Shown: piece after piece, positions 1-10,805 of the stretch
How the letters are laid out: each line of letters begins with the position of its first letter
Numbering within the stretch: the stretch's first letter is position 1
DNA from: Arthrobacter gandavensis
Lineage (GTDB): Bacteria; Actinomycetota; Actinomycetes; Actinomycetales; Micrococcaceae
DNA: 64,000 nt
Assembly (NCBI RefSeq): GCF_009192735.1
Contig: NZ_VTFU01000004.1
Coordinates: 62,001 to 126,000, forward strand
Direction of reading: 5' to 3'
Made by a program: the position numbers and the translations under genes
The notes under the pieces: generated by a model
The model's input: only the letters and a program-made list of their open reading frames with translations
Told to the model about the DNA's origin: nothing
The model's database searches: none

Positions 1-379
1 GATCCGGGGCCGCCACGGCAATAAACACGCAGCCCACAGGCTTGCCGTCGTGGGGTTCGGGACCGGCCGCGCCCGTGGTCGCCACCCCAATGTCCGCTCC
101 GAGAACCCGCCGCGCACCGGCGGCCATCTGCCGGGCCACCTCGGCGTCGACTGATCCCGCGCTGGCCAGCAGTGCGCCGTCGACCCCGAGGACTTTTTTC
201 TTCACATTGTTGGCGTAGGCGACCACCCCGCCCAGCAGCACCGCGGACGCCCCGGGAACTGCACCAAGACCGGCAGCCACCAGCCCGGCCGTCAGGGACT
301 CCGCGGTGGCAACCGTCAGGCCCGCCGCGGCTGCCGCTGAAACCACTGCCGCCGCATCGGCGGTGCCGGGCACCGTCAC
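1..379 (-). CDS. cinA: CinA C-terminal domain protein (nicotinamide-nucleotide amidase), partial
   Basis: The gene runs off the left edge of the window, so only the N-terminal 126 residues are visible. They match the CinA C-terminal (PncC-type) family, which deamidates nicotinamide mononucleotide in pyridine nucleotide salvage. Visible family features are ATAESLTAG near residue 22, the YANNVKKKVLGV segment, and the ATTGAAGPEPHDGKPVG loop near the edge. It looks like the short form lacking the N-terminal molybdopterin-binding domain, because the protein starts directly at this domain. The GTG start at 379-377 overlaps the pgsA stop (GTGA), so the two are probably translationally coupled. The pgsA-cinA order is common in actinobacteria. 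Confidence 0.9.
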   Translation of the reverse strand, partial: MTVPGTADAAAVVSAAAAAGLTVATAESLTAGLVAAGLGAVPGASAVLLGGVVAYANNVKKKVLGVDGALLASAGSVDAEVARQMAAGARRVLGADIGVATTGAAGPEPHDGKPVGCVFIAVAAPD

Positions 380-978
380 GGCTTACCCGGGTTCTGCAGG
401 GAGGTGCGGCGCAGCTTGACGGCCTGGATGATGTAGTCGACGCCGGTCACCACGGTGATGACGACGGCGGCGGCCATGACGACGGCGCCAATCCACCAGG
501 CCCACGCTCCCAGCCATGTGGTCAGCGGCAGGAGCAGGAGGAAGATGGCCAGGGTCTGGACGACGGTCTTGAGCTTGCCGCCCCGCGATGCGGCCATGAC
601 GCCGTAGCGGATCACCACAAACCGGAGAACGGTAATGCCGATTTCCCGGACCAGAATCACGATGGTCACCCACCACCACAGCTCGCCCAGCGCGGACAGC
701 ATCACTAGGGCCGAGCCGATCAGCAGTTTGTCCGCAATGGGATCGGCGATCTTGCCGAAGTCGGTGATGAGGCCGCGGCTGCGGGCCAGGTCGCCGTCGA
801 GCTTGTCGGTGTAAATGGCCACCGCAAAGGTTGCCACCGCAAGCCAGCGGTACATCCCGTCCCGCCCGTCGTCGGACAGGAGCAGCCAGATAAACAGGGG
901 AACCATCAGGATCCTGATGACCGTCAGCACGTTGGCGATGTTCAGGACGGGGACATTCCCGGAAGTAGAGTTGCTCAC
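376..978 (-). CDS. pgsA: CDP-diacylglycerol--glycerol-3-phosphate 3-phosphatidyltransferase
   Basis: This is a 200-residue integral membrane enzyme that makes phosphatidylglycerol phosphate from CDP-diacylglycerol and glycerol-3-phosphate. The CDP-alcohol phosphotransferase signature is complete: D58, D61-G62, A65-R66, G75, D79 and D83. Several hydrophobic helices flank it. The start is GTG at 978. A TAGGCT box ends six bases upstream, so the mRNA may be leaderless; no Shine-Dalgarno sequence is seen. The ftsK stop lies 19 bases upstream and cinA overlaps downstream. The family also contains cardiolipin and phosphatidylinositol-phosphate synthases, but position next to cinA and length fit PgsA. 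Confidence 0.93.
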   Translation of the reverse strand: MSNSTSGNVPVLNIANVLTVIRILMVPLFIWLLLSDDGRDGMYRWLAVATFAVAIYTDKLDGDLARSRGLITDFGKIADPIADKLLIGSALVMLSALGELWWWVTIVILVREIGITVLRFVVIRYGVMAASRGGKLKTVVQTLAIFLLLLPLTTWLGAWAWWIGAVVMAAAVVITVVTGVDYIIQAVKLRRTSLQNPGKP

Positions 979-984
979 TGTTCC

Positions 985-990
985 AGCCTA
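985..990 (-). promoter_or_regulatory. Candidate -10 box for leaderless pgsA mRNA
   Basis: On the minus strand TAGGCT lies six bases before the GTG start of pgsA. This fits the TAnnnT box typical of actinobacterial leaderless promoters. No convincing -35 hexamer is present. Confidence 0.5.
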
Positions 991-997
991 GCGGGAT

Positions 998-3937
998 TCA
1001 GCGTCCGGTTAGATTCCAAGCGTCCTCGGAACCGTCCTCGTCGCCTTCGGCATCGCCGTCGTAATACTCGGTGGCCTGCTTGCGGCTTTCCAGGTCCTGC
1101 GCCACGAGGTCTACGGGGCCCTCCGGCTCAAAACCATGGTTGACGTTGGCATTGTCCGCCAGCGCCGCTGTCTCGGCGGCACCGGGACCGCCGGCGGCTT
1201 CTCCCCCGCTGATCGCGGCCAGGGTGGCGGCCAGGTCATCGGGCTTGACCATGACGTCCCGGGCCTTCGAGCCTTCGGACGGTCCCACGACGCCACGGGA
1301 TTCCAGCAGGTCCATCAGGCGGCCGGCCTTGGCGAAACCGACACGCAGCTTGCGCTGGAGCATGGACGTGGAACCGAACTGGGTGGTGACCACCAGTTCG
1401 GTGGCCTGCAGCAGCAGGTCCATGTCGTCTCCAATGTCGTCTTCGATCTGCTTCTTGGGCGCGGTGACCGTGACGTCGTCGCGGTAGACGGCGCCCAGCT
1501 GGCCCTTGACGTGTTCCACCACGCGGTGGATTTCGGACTCGGTGACCCAGGCGCCCTGGACGCGGATGGGTTTGTTGGCGCCCATGGGCAGGAACAGGGC
1601 ATCACCCTGGCCGAGCAGTTTTTCGGCGCCGGGCTGGTCCAGGACCACGCGGGAGTCGGTGACCGACGACGTCGCGAAGGCCATGCGCGAGGGTACATTG
1701 GCCTTGATCAGGCCGGTCACGACGTCGACCGATGGGCGCTGCGTGGCCAGCACCAGGTGGATGCCGGCGGCGCGGGCGAGCTGGGTGATGCGGACAATGG
1801 AGTCTTCGACGTCGCGCGGGGCAACCATCATCAGGTCCGCGAGCTCGTCGACGATCACCAGCAGGTACGGGTAGGCGCGGACAACGCGCTTGGAGCCGGC
1901 CGGTGGGATGACCTTGCCCAGTTTGACGGCCTTGTTGAAGTCGTCGATGTGCTTGAAGCCGAAGTTGGCCAGGTCGTCGTAGCGGGTGTCCATTTCCCGG
2001 ACCACCCACTGCAGCGCTTCGGCGGCCTTCTTTGGATTGGTGATGATCGGAGTGATCAGGTGCGGGACGCCCTCGTACGCGGTCAGTTCCACGCGCTTGG
2101 GGTCCACCATGACCATCCGCACCTCGTCCGGTGTCGAGCGCATCAGGATGGAGGTGATCATGGAGTTCACGAAGGAGGACTTACCCGCGCCGGTGGCGCC
2201 GGCGACGAGGAGGTGGGGCATCTTGGCCAGGTTGGCCACCACGAAGCCGCCCTCCACGTCCTTGCCCACGCCCATCACCATGGGATGTTCGGTCTTGCGG
2301 GCGGCATTGGACCGGAGCACGTCGCCCAGGGCGACAACTTCCTTGTCCGCGTTTGGGATTTCGATGCCGATGGCGCTCTTGCCCGGGATGGGCGAAAGGA
2401 TGCGCACGTCGGAGGAGGCCACAGCATAGGAAATGTTCTTGGACAGGGCCGTGACGCGCTCCACCTTGGTGCCTGGGGAGAGCTCGATTTCGTAGCGGGT
2501 AACCGTGGGGCCGCGGCTGAAGCCGGTGACGTGCGCTTCGACCTTGAACTGGTCCAAGGTGTTGGTCAGGGCGTCGACGACGGCGTCGTTGGCTTCGGAG
2601 CGCTCCTTGGCCGGCGGACCGGCGGGCAGGAACTCGGACGGCGGAAGCGTGTACGTGACGTCGCCGGAAAGCTGGAGCTGCTCGGTGCGCTGCGGAATGG
2701 GCGTGGCCGGAGTGAGGTTCCGGACCGTGCGGGCCGGAACCGGCGGCACCGCGGGCGCCGCGGGAAGTCCGGCCGGCGGCATGGCATCCGATGCGGACAG
2801 GCCGGCGGCGGCTTCCGGAACCATACTGATGGCTTCGGTGGGCGGCTCGGCGCCGTCGAACCCGCCGGCCGGGAGGCCCTGGTCGCGGCGGATCTTCTGG
2901 GTGGCCAGTTCGGACCGGGTGGGCCGGCGCACGCCCGGCGGAATGGCCGGTTCGGCAGCGGCTTCGGCAATGGCCTCTTCGTCTTCGTCCGCGAGCACGG
3001 CGCGTTCAAAGGCTTCGTCGCCGGCGAAGCCCCCGGGTGCCGGGTCTTCCTCGGCGTCGGAGTTGCGGCCGAACATGCGCGACTTCTTTTTCGGCGGTTT
3101 CGGTGCTTTGGCCGGCCGCTGGTCGCGCTCGTACAGGTAGCTCTGGTCGTGCGCCTCGGGATCATCCGGCGCAAGGTCCTGGCCCATGAGGTGTTCATAG
3201 AGGCCGCGCAGGCGCATCGGGATGTGCCGGAAGGGTGTGGCCGTGATGATCAGCAGGCCCACAAAAATCAGGAAGCCCAGCAGGATGGCCACCGGCCAGG
3301 TGGTCAGCGCCGCGGACAGCGGTCCGGCCACCAGGAAGCCCACGATCCCGCCGGACGCCCACAGCCGGTCGAACCCGTCCGACAGTGCGGGAGAACCGCC
3401 CACGATGTGCGTGATGCCGGACCCGGCGAAAAGCACCAGGACCAGGCCAATGCTGATGCGGCTGTTGGCGTGGTGGCGTTCGGGATAGCGGAAGAGGCGG
3501 ACGGATCCGGTGAGGAGCATGAACGGCACGACGACGGCCATCCAGCCAAAGGTGCCGGCGGCACCGGCATGGATGATGTCCGCCACCGGTCCCCGCAGTG
3601 CCCACCACTCGACCGTGGCCACGGCCAGTGCGGTGAGAATGAGGAAAAAACCGGTTCCGTCGCGGCGGACCTCGCGGTCGGGAACGACGTCGGCGCCCAG
3701 CTTGCGGACACCGGCTCCGGCCAGCCTGGCCATCCCCATCCACGCACCCTGGACCGCCCGCAGCGGCAGCGGCACCTGCTCGGCGTCGGCCTGTGCCTTG
3801 GCGGAACCCGCGCGCCCGGTGGCTTTGCCCCGCGGCTGGGTTTTTCCGGAGGATTTTCCTGGGGTGCCCCCGGTGTTCCGGCTGGTGCTACGGCCGGAAG
3901 CAGCGCCGCGTGCGGCAGGGGAAGTACGAGTGGCCAT
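998..3937 (-). CDS. ftsK: DNA translocase FtsK/SpoIIIE
   Basis: This is the septal DNA pump that clears and resolves chromosome ends at division. Residues 1-80 are basic and probably cytoplasmic. Roughly 100-240 hold four membrane helices, 250-450 form an acidic, Pro/Ala-rich linker, and the motor follows with Walker A GATGAGKS at about residue 580 and Walker B in LVIVDELADLM. The C-terminal winged-helix gamma domain (TTQFGSTSMLQRKLRVGFAK onward) that reads KOPS sequences is present. I chose ATG at 3937, which has a TACCGT box seven bases upstream; an in-frame GTG at 3946 would add three residues. The next gene upstream, rnj, ends at 4060. Confidence 0.95.
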   Translation of the reverse strand: MATRTSPAARGAASGRSTSRNTGGTPGKSSGKTQPRGKATGRAGSAKAQADAEQVPLPLRAVQGAWMGMARLAGAGVRKLGADVVPDREVRRDGTGFFLILTALAVATVEWWALRGPVADIIHAGAAGTFGWMAVVVPFMLLTGSVRLFRYPERHHANSRISIGLVLVLFAGSGITHIVGGSPALSDGFDRLWASGGIVGFLVAGPLSAALTTWPVAILLGFLIFVGLLIITATPFRHIPMRLRGLYEHLMGQDLAPDDPEAHDQSYLYERDQRPAKAPKPPKKKSRMFGRNSDAEEDPAPGGFAGDEAFERAVLADEDEEAIAEAAAEPAIPPGVRRPTRSELATQKIRRDQGLPAGGFDGAEPPTEAISMVPEAAAGLSASDAMPPAGLPAAPAVPPVPARTVRNLTPATPIPQRTEQLQLSGDVTYTLPPSEFLPAGPPAKERSEANDAVVDALTNTLDQFKVEAHVTGFSRGPTVTRYEIELSPGTKVERVTALSKNISYAVASSDVRILSPIPGKSAIGIEIPNADKEVVALGDVLRSNAARKTEHPMVMGVGKDVEGGFVVANLAKMPHLLVAGATGAGKSSFVNSMITSILMRSTPDEVRMVMVDPKRVELTAYEGVPHLITPIITNPKKAAEALQWVVREMDTRYDDLANFGFKHIDDFNKAVKLGKVIPPAGSKRVVRAYPYLLVIVDELADLMMVAPRDVEDSIVRITQLARAAGIHLVLATQRPSVDVVTGLIKANVPSRMAFATSSVTDSRVVLDQPGAEKLLGQGDALFLPMGANKPIRVQGAWVTESEIHRVVEHVKGQLGAVYRDDVTVTAPKKQIEDDIGDDMDLLLQATELVVTTQFGSTSMLQRKLRVGFAKAGRLMDLLESRGVVGPSEGSKARDVMVKPDDLAATLAAISGGEAAGGPGAAETAALADNANVNHGFEPEGPVDLVAQDLESRKQATEYYDGDAEGDEDGSEDAWNLTGR

Positions 3938-4059
3938 AGGCTCCACGGTACCCGATGAGTCCGGGCAAGCCGCGGATTTACGCGGCCCGCCCCGGCGCCG
4001 GGCACCTGCACTGTCAGGGGCGGCCTGCAGTTGTGCCGTGCTCCGTTCCGGAGTCCGGC

Positions 4060-5751
<1,692 letters not shown>

Positions 5752-5757
5752 GGTTGG

Positions 5758-6690
5758 TTACGCCTTGCCTTCCGCGAAGTCCCGGGAGAAGTCCCAGCCC
5801 GCTTCGGCCAGGTCCGTCAGCACGGTTTCCATTTCGACGGCGTCGGGCGCCACCAGCGGCAGCCGGACACCCGCGTTGGGGATGGTCCCCTGCAGCTTCA
5901 GGATCTGCTTGGCGGAAACGGCTCCGGGGATGTGGGTCATGACGGCCCGGACCACGGGGTCCAGTTCGAAGTGGATGCGGCGGGCCGTGGCGAAGTCGCC
6001 GGCAGCTGCGGCATCGACCAGTGCGCGGAACTGCGCGGTGGCCACGTGGGCCGAAACGCTGACGACGCCAACCGCTCCGGCTGCCATCCACGGCAGCGTC
6101 AATCCGTCGTCGCCGGCGTAAACGTCGAGGGTGGTGTTGGCGATCACCCGGGTGACGGCTGCGAAGTCGGCCTTGGCGTCCTTCAGGGCCATGACGGCGG
6201 GAATGTTGGCAAGTCGGACCATGGTGTCAGTGGAGATGGCAATGCCAGCACGGCCGGGAATGTCATAAACCATGATCGGCAGGTCGGTGGCGGCGGCAAC
6301 GGCTTCGAAGTGCGCGACGACGCCGGCCTGGGTCGGCTTGTTGTAATACGGCGTCACGACCAGCTGCGCATCGGCACCGGCGCGCAGCGCCCGGCGGGCC
6401 ATTTCCACCGAGTGGGAGGTGTGGTTGGTTCCCGTGCCGGCAATGACCTTGGCGCGGCCGCCCACGGTTTCCGCGACTACGCGGAACAGGTCTTCCTTTT
6501 CGCTGTCCTCAAGCGTGGAGGTTTCTCCCGTGGTTCCGGACACCACCAGCCCGTCGCAGCCGTCTTCGACGAGCTTATTGGCGAGTTTTGCCGTGGCGTC
6601 AAAGTCCACGGCTCCGTCCTCGGTGAACGGTGTCACCATGGCGGTAACGAGGGTTCCAAACGGGAGTGCACGAATATCAGAGTCAGCCAT
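5758..6690 (-). CDS. dapA: 4-hydroxy-tetrahydrodipicolinate synthase
   Basis: The enzyme condenses pyruvate with aspartate semialdehyde at the branch point of lysine and diaminopimelate synthesis. The 310-residue TIM-barrel protein has the GTTGE motif near residue 52, Y142 in VYDIPGR and the Schiff-base lysine K170 in MALKDAKAD. The ATG at 6690 follows a TAACGT box by seven bases, which suggests a leaderless transcript. Downstream rnj is six bases away. In many actinobacteria thyX lies between dapB and dapA; here it is replaced by a divergent membrane gene and a small membrane protein. Confidence 0.95.
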   Translation of the reverse strand: MADSDIRALPFGTLVTAMVTPFTEDGAVDFDATAKLANKLVEDGCDGLVVSGTTGETSTLEDSEKEDLFRVVAETVGGRAKVIAGTGTNHTSHSVEMARRALRAGADAQLVVTPYYNKPTQAGVVAHFEAVAAATDLPIMVYDIPGRAGIAISTDTMVRLANIPAVMALKDAKADFAAVTRVIANTTLDVYAGDDGLTLPWMAAGAVGVVSVSAHVATAQFRALVDAAAAGDFATARRIHFELDPVVRAVMTHIPGAVSAKQILKLQGTIPNAGVRLPLVAPDAVEMETVLTDLAEAGWDFSRDFAEGKA

Positions 6691-6697
6691 GGATAAA

Positions 6698-6703
6698 ACG
6701 TTA
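6698..6703 (-). promoter_or_regulatory. Candidate -10 box for dapA
   Basis: TAACGT on the minus strand ends seven bases before the dapA ATG, and no ribosome binding site is visible. This fits a leaderless start. The -35 region is not recognisable. Confidence 0.4.
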
Positions 6704-6798
6704 CCTGCTCCCCGTGCCGTTGGAACAACAGGGATGCTTCACGGCGGGCATGGAAGGCCGCGAAGCACCTTCCCCGTGTGCTGTGAGACGATCGGTTC

Positions 6799-7965
6799 AT
6801 GATCGGACGGCGGCTTACGGGCATCGATGCGGCCCGGGGCCTGGCCCTTCTGGGCATGATGGCAACCCACATCTTTCCCCTGTATGACGAGCAAACCGGA
6901 GACGCCACCTGGACGGCACTGGTGTTTTCGGGACGTTCCTCTGCCCTTTTCGCGGTGGTGGCGGGGATCGGCCTCGCACTGCTCACCGGCGGAAGCCAGC
7001 CGCGGTCCGGCCGGGCACTGTCGGCGGACCGCCGTGGGATCGCGGTGCGGGCGCTGATCATCGCCCTGGTGGGCCTGACGCTTGGCGGACTGGAGACGTC
7101 CATCGCCATCATCCTGTTCCACTACGGCATCCTCTTCCTGCTGGCCCTGCCCTTCGTGGGCATGCCTCTGCGCCGGCTCGCGGTCTGGGCCGGTGCCTGG
7201 ATGCTGCTCTCCCCCGTCCTGGCCTATCTCATCCGCCCGTGGCTTTCCTCCGCTGTCGAGCCGTCGACGCTTGACTCGAACGTCAGCTGGGAGGCGTTCC
7301 TGGAACCGGGCACCCTGTTCGCGGATGTCTTTTTCACCGGTTTCTATCCGGTGGCGCAATGGTTGAGCTACCTGTTGATCGGCTTGCTGATTGGGCGGCT
7401 TAGGCTTTCCGAGCTGCCGGTGCAGGTGGGGCTGGTTGCCGGCGGGATCGCGGCAGCAGCGGGAGCGAAGTTCCTGAGCTACTACCTTCTGGTGGACCGC
7501 GGCGGTTTTGAGGCCCTGCTGGAAACGAATTCCGGGCGCATCTGGCCCCTGGCCCGGATGATGGAGGTCAATCTTGCCGGTGTCGAGCAGACCGGGTCCT
7601 GGTGGTGGATGGCGGTCAGCGGGCCGCATTCCGGCACCCCGCTGGATCTGCTGCATACGGCCGGGACCGCAGCCGCCGTCGTCGGAGTCTGCCTGCTGCT
7701 GACGAGGGCGCAGCCAAACCTGCTGCTGCCACTGTCGGCCGCCGGCGCCATGACGCTGACCCTCTACAGCGTCCATGTATGGGTCATGTCCGTCACGGAT
7801 GCCCAGCCGGTGCCGCCGGATCCGGCCTGGCTGTTCTGGATCTCGGCGGTGCTGGCCGCCGCCGTCGGCATTGCCTTCACCCGGTTCGGTTCACGCGGTC
7901 CGCTGGAAATGGTCACGCACGGCGCATCGCAGCTGGCGCGGCACGGGTCGCTCAGCGGGAAATAG
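6799..7965 (+). CDS. Polytopic membrane protein, DUF418/heparan-alpha-glucosaminide N-acetyltransferase-like
   Basis: This 388-residue protein starts RLTGIDAARGLALLGMMATH, the signature of the DUF1624/DUF418 family of membrane acyltransferase-like proteins, and has about ten hydrophobic helices. These proteins are thought to move acyl groups across the membrane onto cell-surface sugars or lipids, but the substrate here cannot be told. It is the only plus-strand gene in the dapB-ftsK stretch, so it looks inserted into the lysine gene row. GACGAT lies six bases before the ATG, a weak leaderless -10. A complex inverted repeat follows the stop. Confidence 0.75.
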   Translation: MIGRRLTGIDAARGLALLGMMATHIFPLYDEQTGDATWTALVFSGRSSALFAVVAGIGLALLTGGSQPRSGRALSADRRGIAVRALIIALVGLTLGGLETSIAIILFHYGILFLLALPFVGMPLRRLAVWAGAWMLLSPVLAYLIRPWLSSAVEPSTLDSNVSWEAFLEPGTLFADVFFTGFYPVAQWLSYLLIGLLIGRLRLSELPVQVGLVAGGIAAAAGAKFLSYYLLVDRGGFEALLETNSGRIWPLARMMEVNLAGVEQTGSWWWMAVSGPHSGTPLDLLHTAGTAAAVVGVCLLLTRAQPNLLLPLSAAGAMTLTLYSVHVWVMSVTDAQPVPPDPAWLFWISAVLAAAVGIAFTRFGSRGPLEMVTHGASQLARHGSLSGK

Positions 7966-8012
7966 CGGCAGAAGCGGGATCAGCTGTTTTCCTGCGTTTT
8001 GGGATTCTGCTG

Positions 8013-8068
8013 CCGTTTTGGGACTTTTCGACCGTTCCGCAATGGCAGGAAAGTCCCAAAACGGTCGA
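8013..8068. repeat. Overlapping inverted repeats between convergent genes (likely bidirectional terminator)
   Basis: CCGTTTTGGGACTTT at 8013-8027 pairs perfectly with AAAGTCCCAAAACGG at 8050-8064 across a 22-base loop. A second pairing, TCGACCGTT (8028-8036) with AACGGTCGA (8060-8068), uses some of the same bases, so the two hairpins exclude each other. A third partial copy, CGTTTTGGGATT, lies at 7995-8006. The site separates the convergent membrane acyltransferase gene and the small membrane protein gene, so transcription termination is the simplest role. Confidence 0.7.
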
Positions 8069-8077
8069 TTTCACCCG

Positions 8078-8542
8078 CTAGGAGGAGTAGAGCTTGCCCG
8101 CCCGGCGCATGGCAGCGCGGGCGCGTTTGCGGTCCCCCGCGGCGTCGTAGGCGCAGGAAAGCCGGAACCAGGCCCGCCAGGACTGTGGTTCAGCCTCAAC
8201 CTCGGCCTGGTACTTGGGAAATTCGGCGTCGGCCGCTTCCCGGATGATCCGGCCGGCTGGCGTGCGGGGCAGATTGTCCACCGGCAGGCCGCCCTCGTCG
8301 GCGAGGATGTGGGCCATCTTCTCGGTCCGCCCGCCAAACTGCAGTTCCCGGATCAGCGCCCAGGCGCCCACGATGGGAAGCACCAGGTATGCAGCGCCGA
8401 GGGCCCTGGCGCTGAGCTCGTCCGTGGTCAGGAGGGTCCAGCCGCGCTGGAGCACAACCACCATGTAGAACACCAGCAGCACGGTTATCAGCAGGACGCC
8501 GATTTTGGCCTTGTTACGGAAAAGCCCGGTGAAAAATGACAA
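8078..8542 (-). CDS. Small membrane protein with C-terminal TPR-like region
   Basis: This 154-residue protein of unknown function has two N-terminal membrane helices at about residues 13-32 and 46-64. A soluble tail ends with SWRAWFRLSCAYDAAGDRKR, which looks like one tetratricopeptide-type helix pair. The start is TTG at 8542, preceded by AAGGA five bases upstream. It lies eight bases downstream of dapB on the same strand and is probably cotranscribed with it. Similar small membrane proteins next to dapB occur in related actinobacteria, but I know of no assigned role. Confidence 0.75.
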   Translation of the reverse strand: MSFFTGLFRNKAKIGVLLITVLLVFYMVVVLQRGWTLLTTDELSARALGAAYLVLPIVGAWALIRELQFGGRTEKMAHILADEGGLPVDNLPRTPAGRIIREAADAEFPKYQAEVEAEPQSWRAWFRLSCAYDAAGDRKRARAAMRRAGKLYSS

Positions 8543-8550
8543 CGTGTTCC

Positions 8551-9321
<771 letters not shown>

Positions 9322-9325
9322 CCGG

Positions 9326-9796
9326 TCACTGCGGGGCGTCGCTGACACCCACCCATTCGGACGTCCCGTCGCTGAATCCCTGTTCCTTCCAGATGGGGAC
9401 CCGTGCCTTGACGGTGTCCACCAGCTCAGAACAGGCGGCAAAGGCGACACCGCGGTGTGCGGCTCCCACGGCGGCCACCAGGGCGGCGTCCCCGATCTCC
9501 AGCGGTCCGGTGCGGTGCCCCACCCAGATCCGAACGCCGTCATGTGCTGCGGCAACTTCAGCGGCCACCTCGGCGATGACCTGCTCCGCTGAGGGATGGG
9601 CGCTGTAGGAGAGGCTGGCAACGCCGCGGCCGCCGTCGTGGTTCCGGACGATGCCGCTGAATCCCACCACCGCCCCGCATTCGGGAGACCAGGCGGCGTC
9701 GTGCGCGTGCTCGGCGTTCAGCGGCAGGTCCGAGACCGTTGCATTGACCACCTCGGAAGTGCCGGACGCGCCGCCGGCGTTGGCCTCAGTGTCCAT
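9326..9796 (-). CDS. moaE: Molybdopterin synthase catalytic subunit
   Basis: MoaE inserts the two dithiolene sulfurs, carried by MoaD thiocarboxylate, into precursor Z (cPMP) to make molybdopterin. The active-site segment VPIWKEQGFSDGT near the C terminus and the VGHRTGPLEIGD motif are both present. I placed the start at ATG 9796, eleven bases inside the upstream mogA gene; the open frame reaches 9841 but the extra residues do not resemble MoaE. The result is 156 residues, normal for the family. The small subunit MoaD is encoded 8 kb away, beside moaA. Confidence 0.92.
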   Translation of the reverse strand: MDTEANAGGASGTSEVVNATVSDLPLNAEHAHDAAWSPECGAVVGFSGIVRNHDGGRGVASLSYSAHPSAEQVIAEVAAEVAAAHDGVRIWVGHRTGPLEIGDAALVAAVGAAHRGVAFAACSELVDTVKARVPIWKEQGFSDGTSEWVGVSDAPQ

Positions 9797-10295
9797 GGTG
9801 TCCCTCCAGTTGTCCGCAGATGTGTCCGATGATCGGTTCAAGGACCGCCAGGCCGTCAGCCACGGCGCCGGGCGATCCGGGAAGGTTCACGATGAAGGTC
9901 CGGCCGGCCGTGCCGGCGTAACCGCGGCTGATGGCAGCCATCGGGGTTTTGGTCCGGCCGTCCGCACGCAGTGCTTCCATGATTCCCGGAACCTCACGCT
10001 CCAGCAGCGGCAGCGTCTGCTCCGGGGTGTGGTCATCCGGGCTCAGGCCGGTCCCCCCGCTGGTCAGGATCACCGCCGGTTCGAGCGCCAGCATGCGGCG
10101 CAGCGATTCGCCCACGCCGTCGCCGTCGGACACCACCTCGGCCAGCACGACGTCGAAGCCCAGGGCATAGAGCCAGTCCGACGCCAGCGGACCGCATTCG
10201 TCCTCGTATTCGCCGCGGGCGGCCCGCGTGGAGGCGATCAGGACGCCGGCGGTGCGGCGCGGCGGCTGCTGCGGCGCTTCGGGGGCGGTGTTCAC
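9786..10295 (-). CDS. mogA: Molybdopterin adenylyltransferase (MogA/MoaB family)
   Basis: This 169-residue protein activates molybdopterin by adenylation before molybdate insertion. [16 protein letters not shown] near residue 80 and [22 protein letters not shown] carry the characteristic binding loops. The actinobacterial form is often called MoaB. The start is GTG at 10295, overlapping the moaC stop as GTGA, so translation is likely coupled. The gene overlaps moaE at its 3' end. Confidence 0.92.
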   Translation of the reverse strand: MNTAPEAPQQPPRRTAGVLIASTRAARGEYEDECGPLASDWLYALGFDVVLAEVVSDGDGVGESLRRMLALEPAVILTSGGTGLSPDDHTPEQTLPLLEREVPGIMEALRADGRTKTPMAAISRGYAGTAGRTFIVNLPGSPGAVADGLAVLEPIIGHICGQLEGHHGH

Positions 10296-10780
10296 AGGGA
10301 CCAGTCTCCGCTCTTTCCGCCGGACTTGGCGATCACCTGGATGTCCGTGATCGACGCGTGCTTGTCCACGGCCTTGATCATGTCGTACAGCGTTAGCGCG
10401 GCCACGGATGCCGCCGTCAGCGCTTCCATTTCCACGCCGGTCAGGGCCTTGGTCTTGGCGGTGGCCAGGATGACGACGTCGGTGTCCCCGGGTTCAAAGT
10501 CCACGGTCACCTTGGTCAGCGGCAGCGGGTGGCACAGCGGAATCAGGGTGGAGGTCTGTTTGGCGCCCATGATGCCGGCAACGCGGGACACCGCCAGCGC
10601 GTCGCCCTTGGGCAGGCCGCCGTCGGACACCAGTTTCACCACCTCGGCGGTGGTCCGCAGCCGGGCCGTGGCTGTGGCGACGCGGGTGGTTTCGGTCTTG
10701 GCGGAGACATCCACCATGTGGGCGGAGCCGTCTTCGCGGACGTGGGTGAGCGCGGGCTGCTGCCCGTCGGTGCCGGTCAT
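10292..10780 (-). CDS. moaC: Cyclic pyranopterin monophosphate synthase
   Basis: MoaC converts the MoaA product 3',8-cyclo-7,8-dihydro-GTP into cyclic pyranopterin monophosphate. The 162-residue sequence has the conserved [17 protein letters not shown] stretch and [20 protein letters not shown] with the catalytic lysine downstream (MIKAVDKH). An AAGGAG ribosome binding site stands seven bases before the ATG. It is the second gene of the moeA-moaC-mogA-moaE row, 25 bases after moeA. Confidence 0.95.
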   Translation of the reverse strand: MTGTDGQQPALTHVREDGSAHMVDVSAKTETTRVATATARLRTTAEVVKLVSDGGLPKGDALAVSRVAGIMGAKQTSTLIPLCHPLPLTKVTVDFEPGDTDVVILATAKTKALTGVEMEALTAASVAALTLYDMIKAVDKHASITDIQVIAKSGGKSGDWSL

Positions 10781-10805
10781 GGGAAGGCTCCTTGAGAAAA
10801 TGCGG

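Noticed and set aside
1136-3958. A 940-codon open frame on the plus strand opposite ftsK
   Set aside because: It is a shadow of the high-GC ftsK codons; its translation is His/Gly/Asp-rich, without domains, and ftsK is certain.
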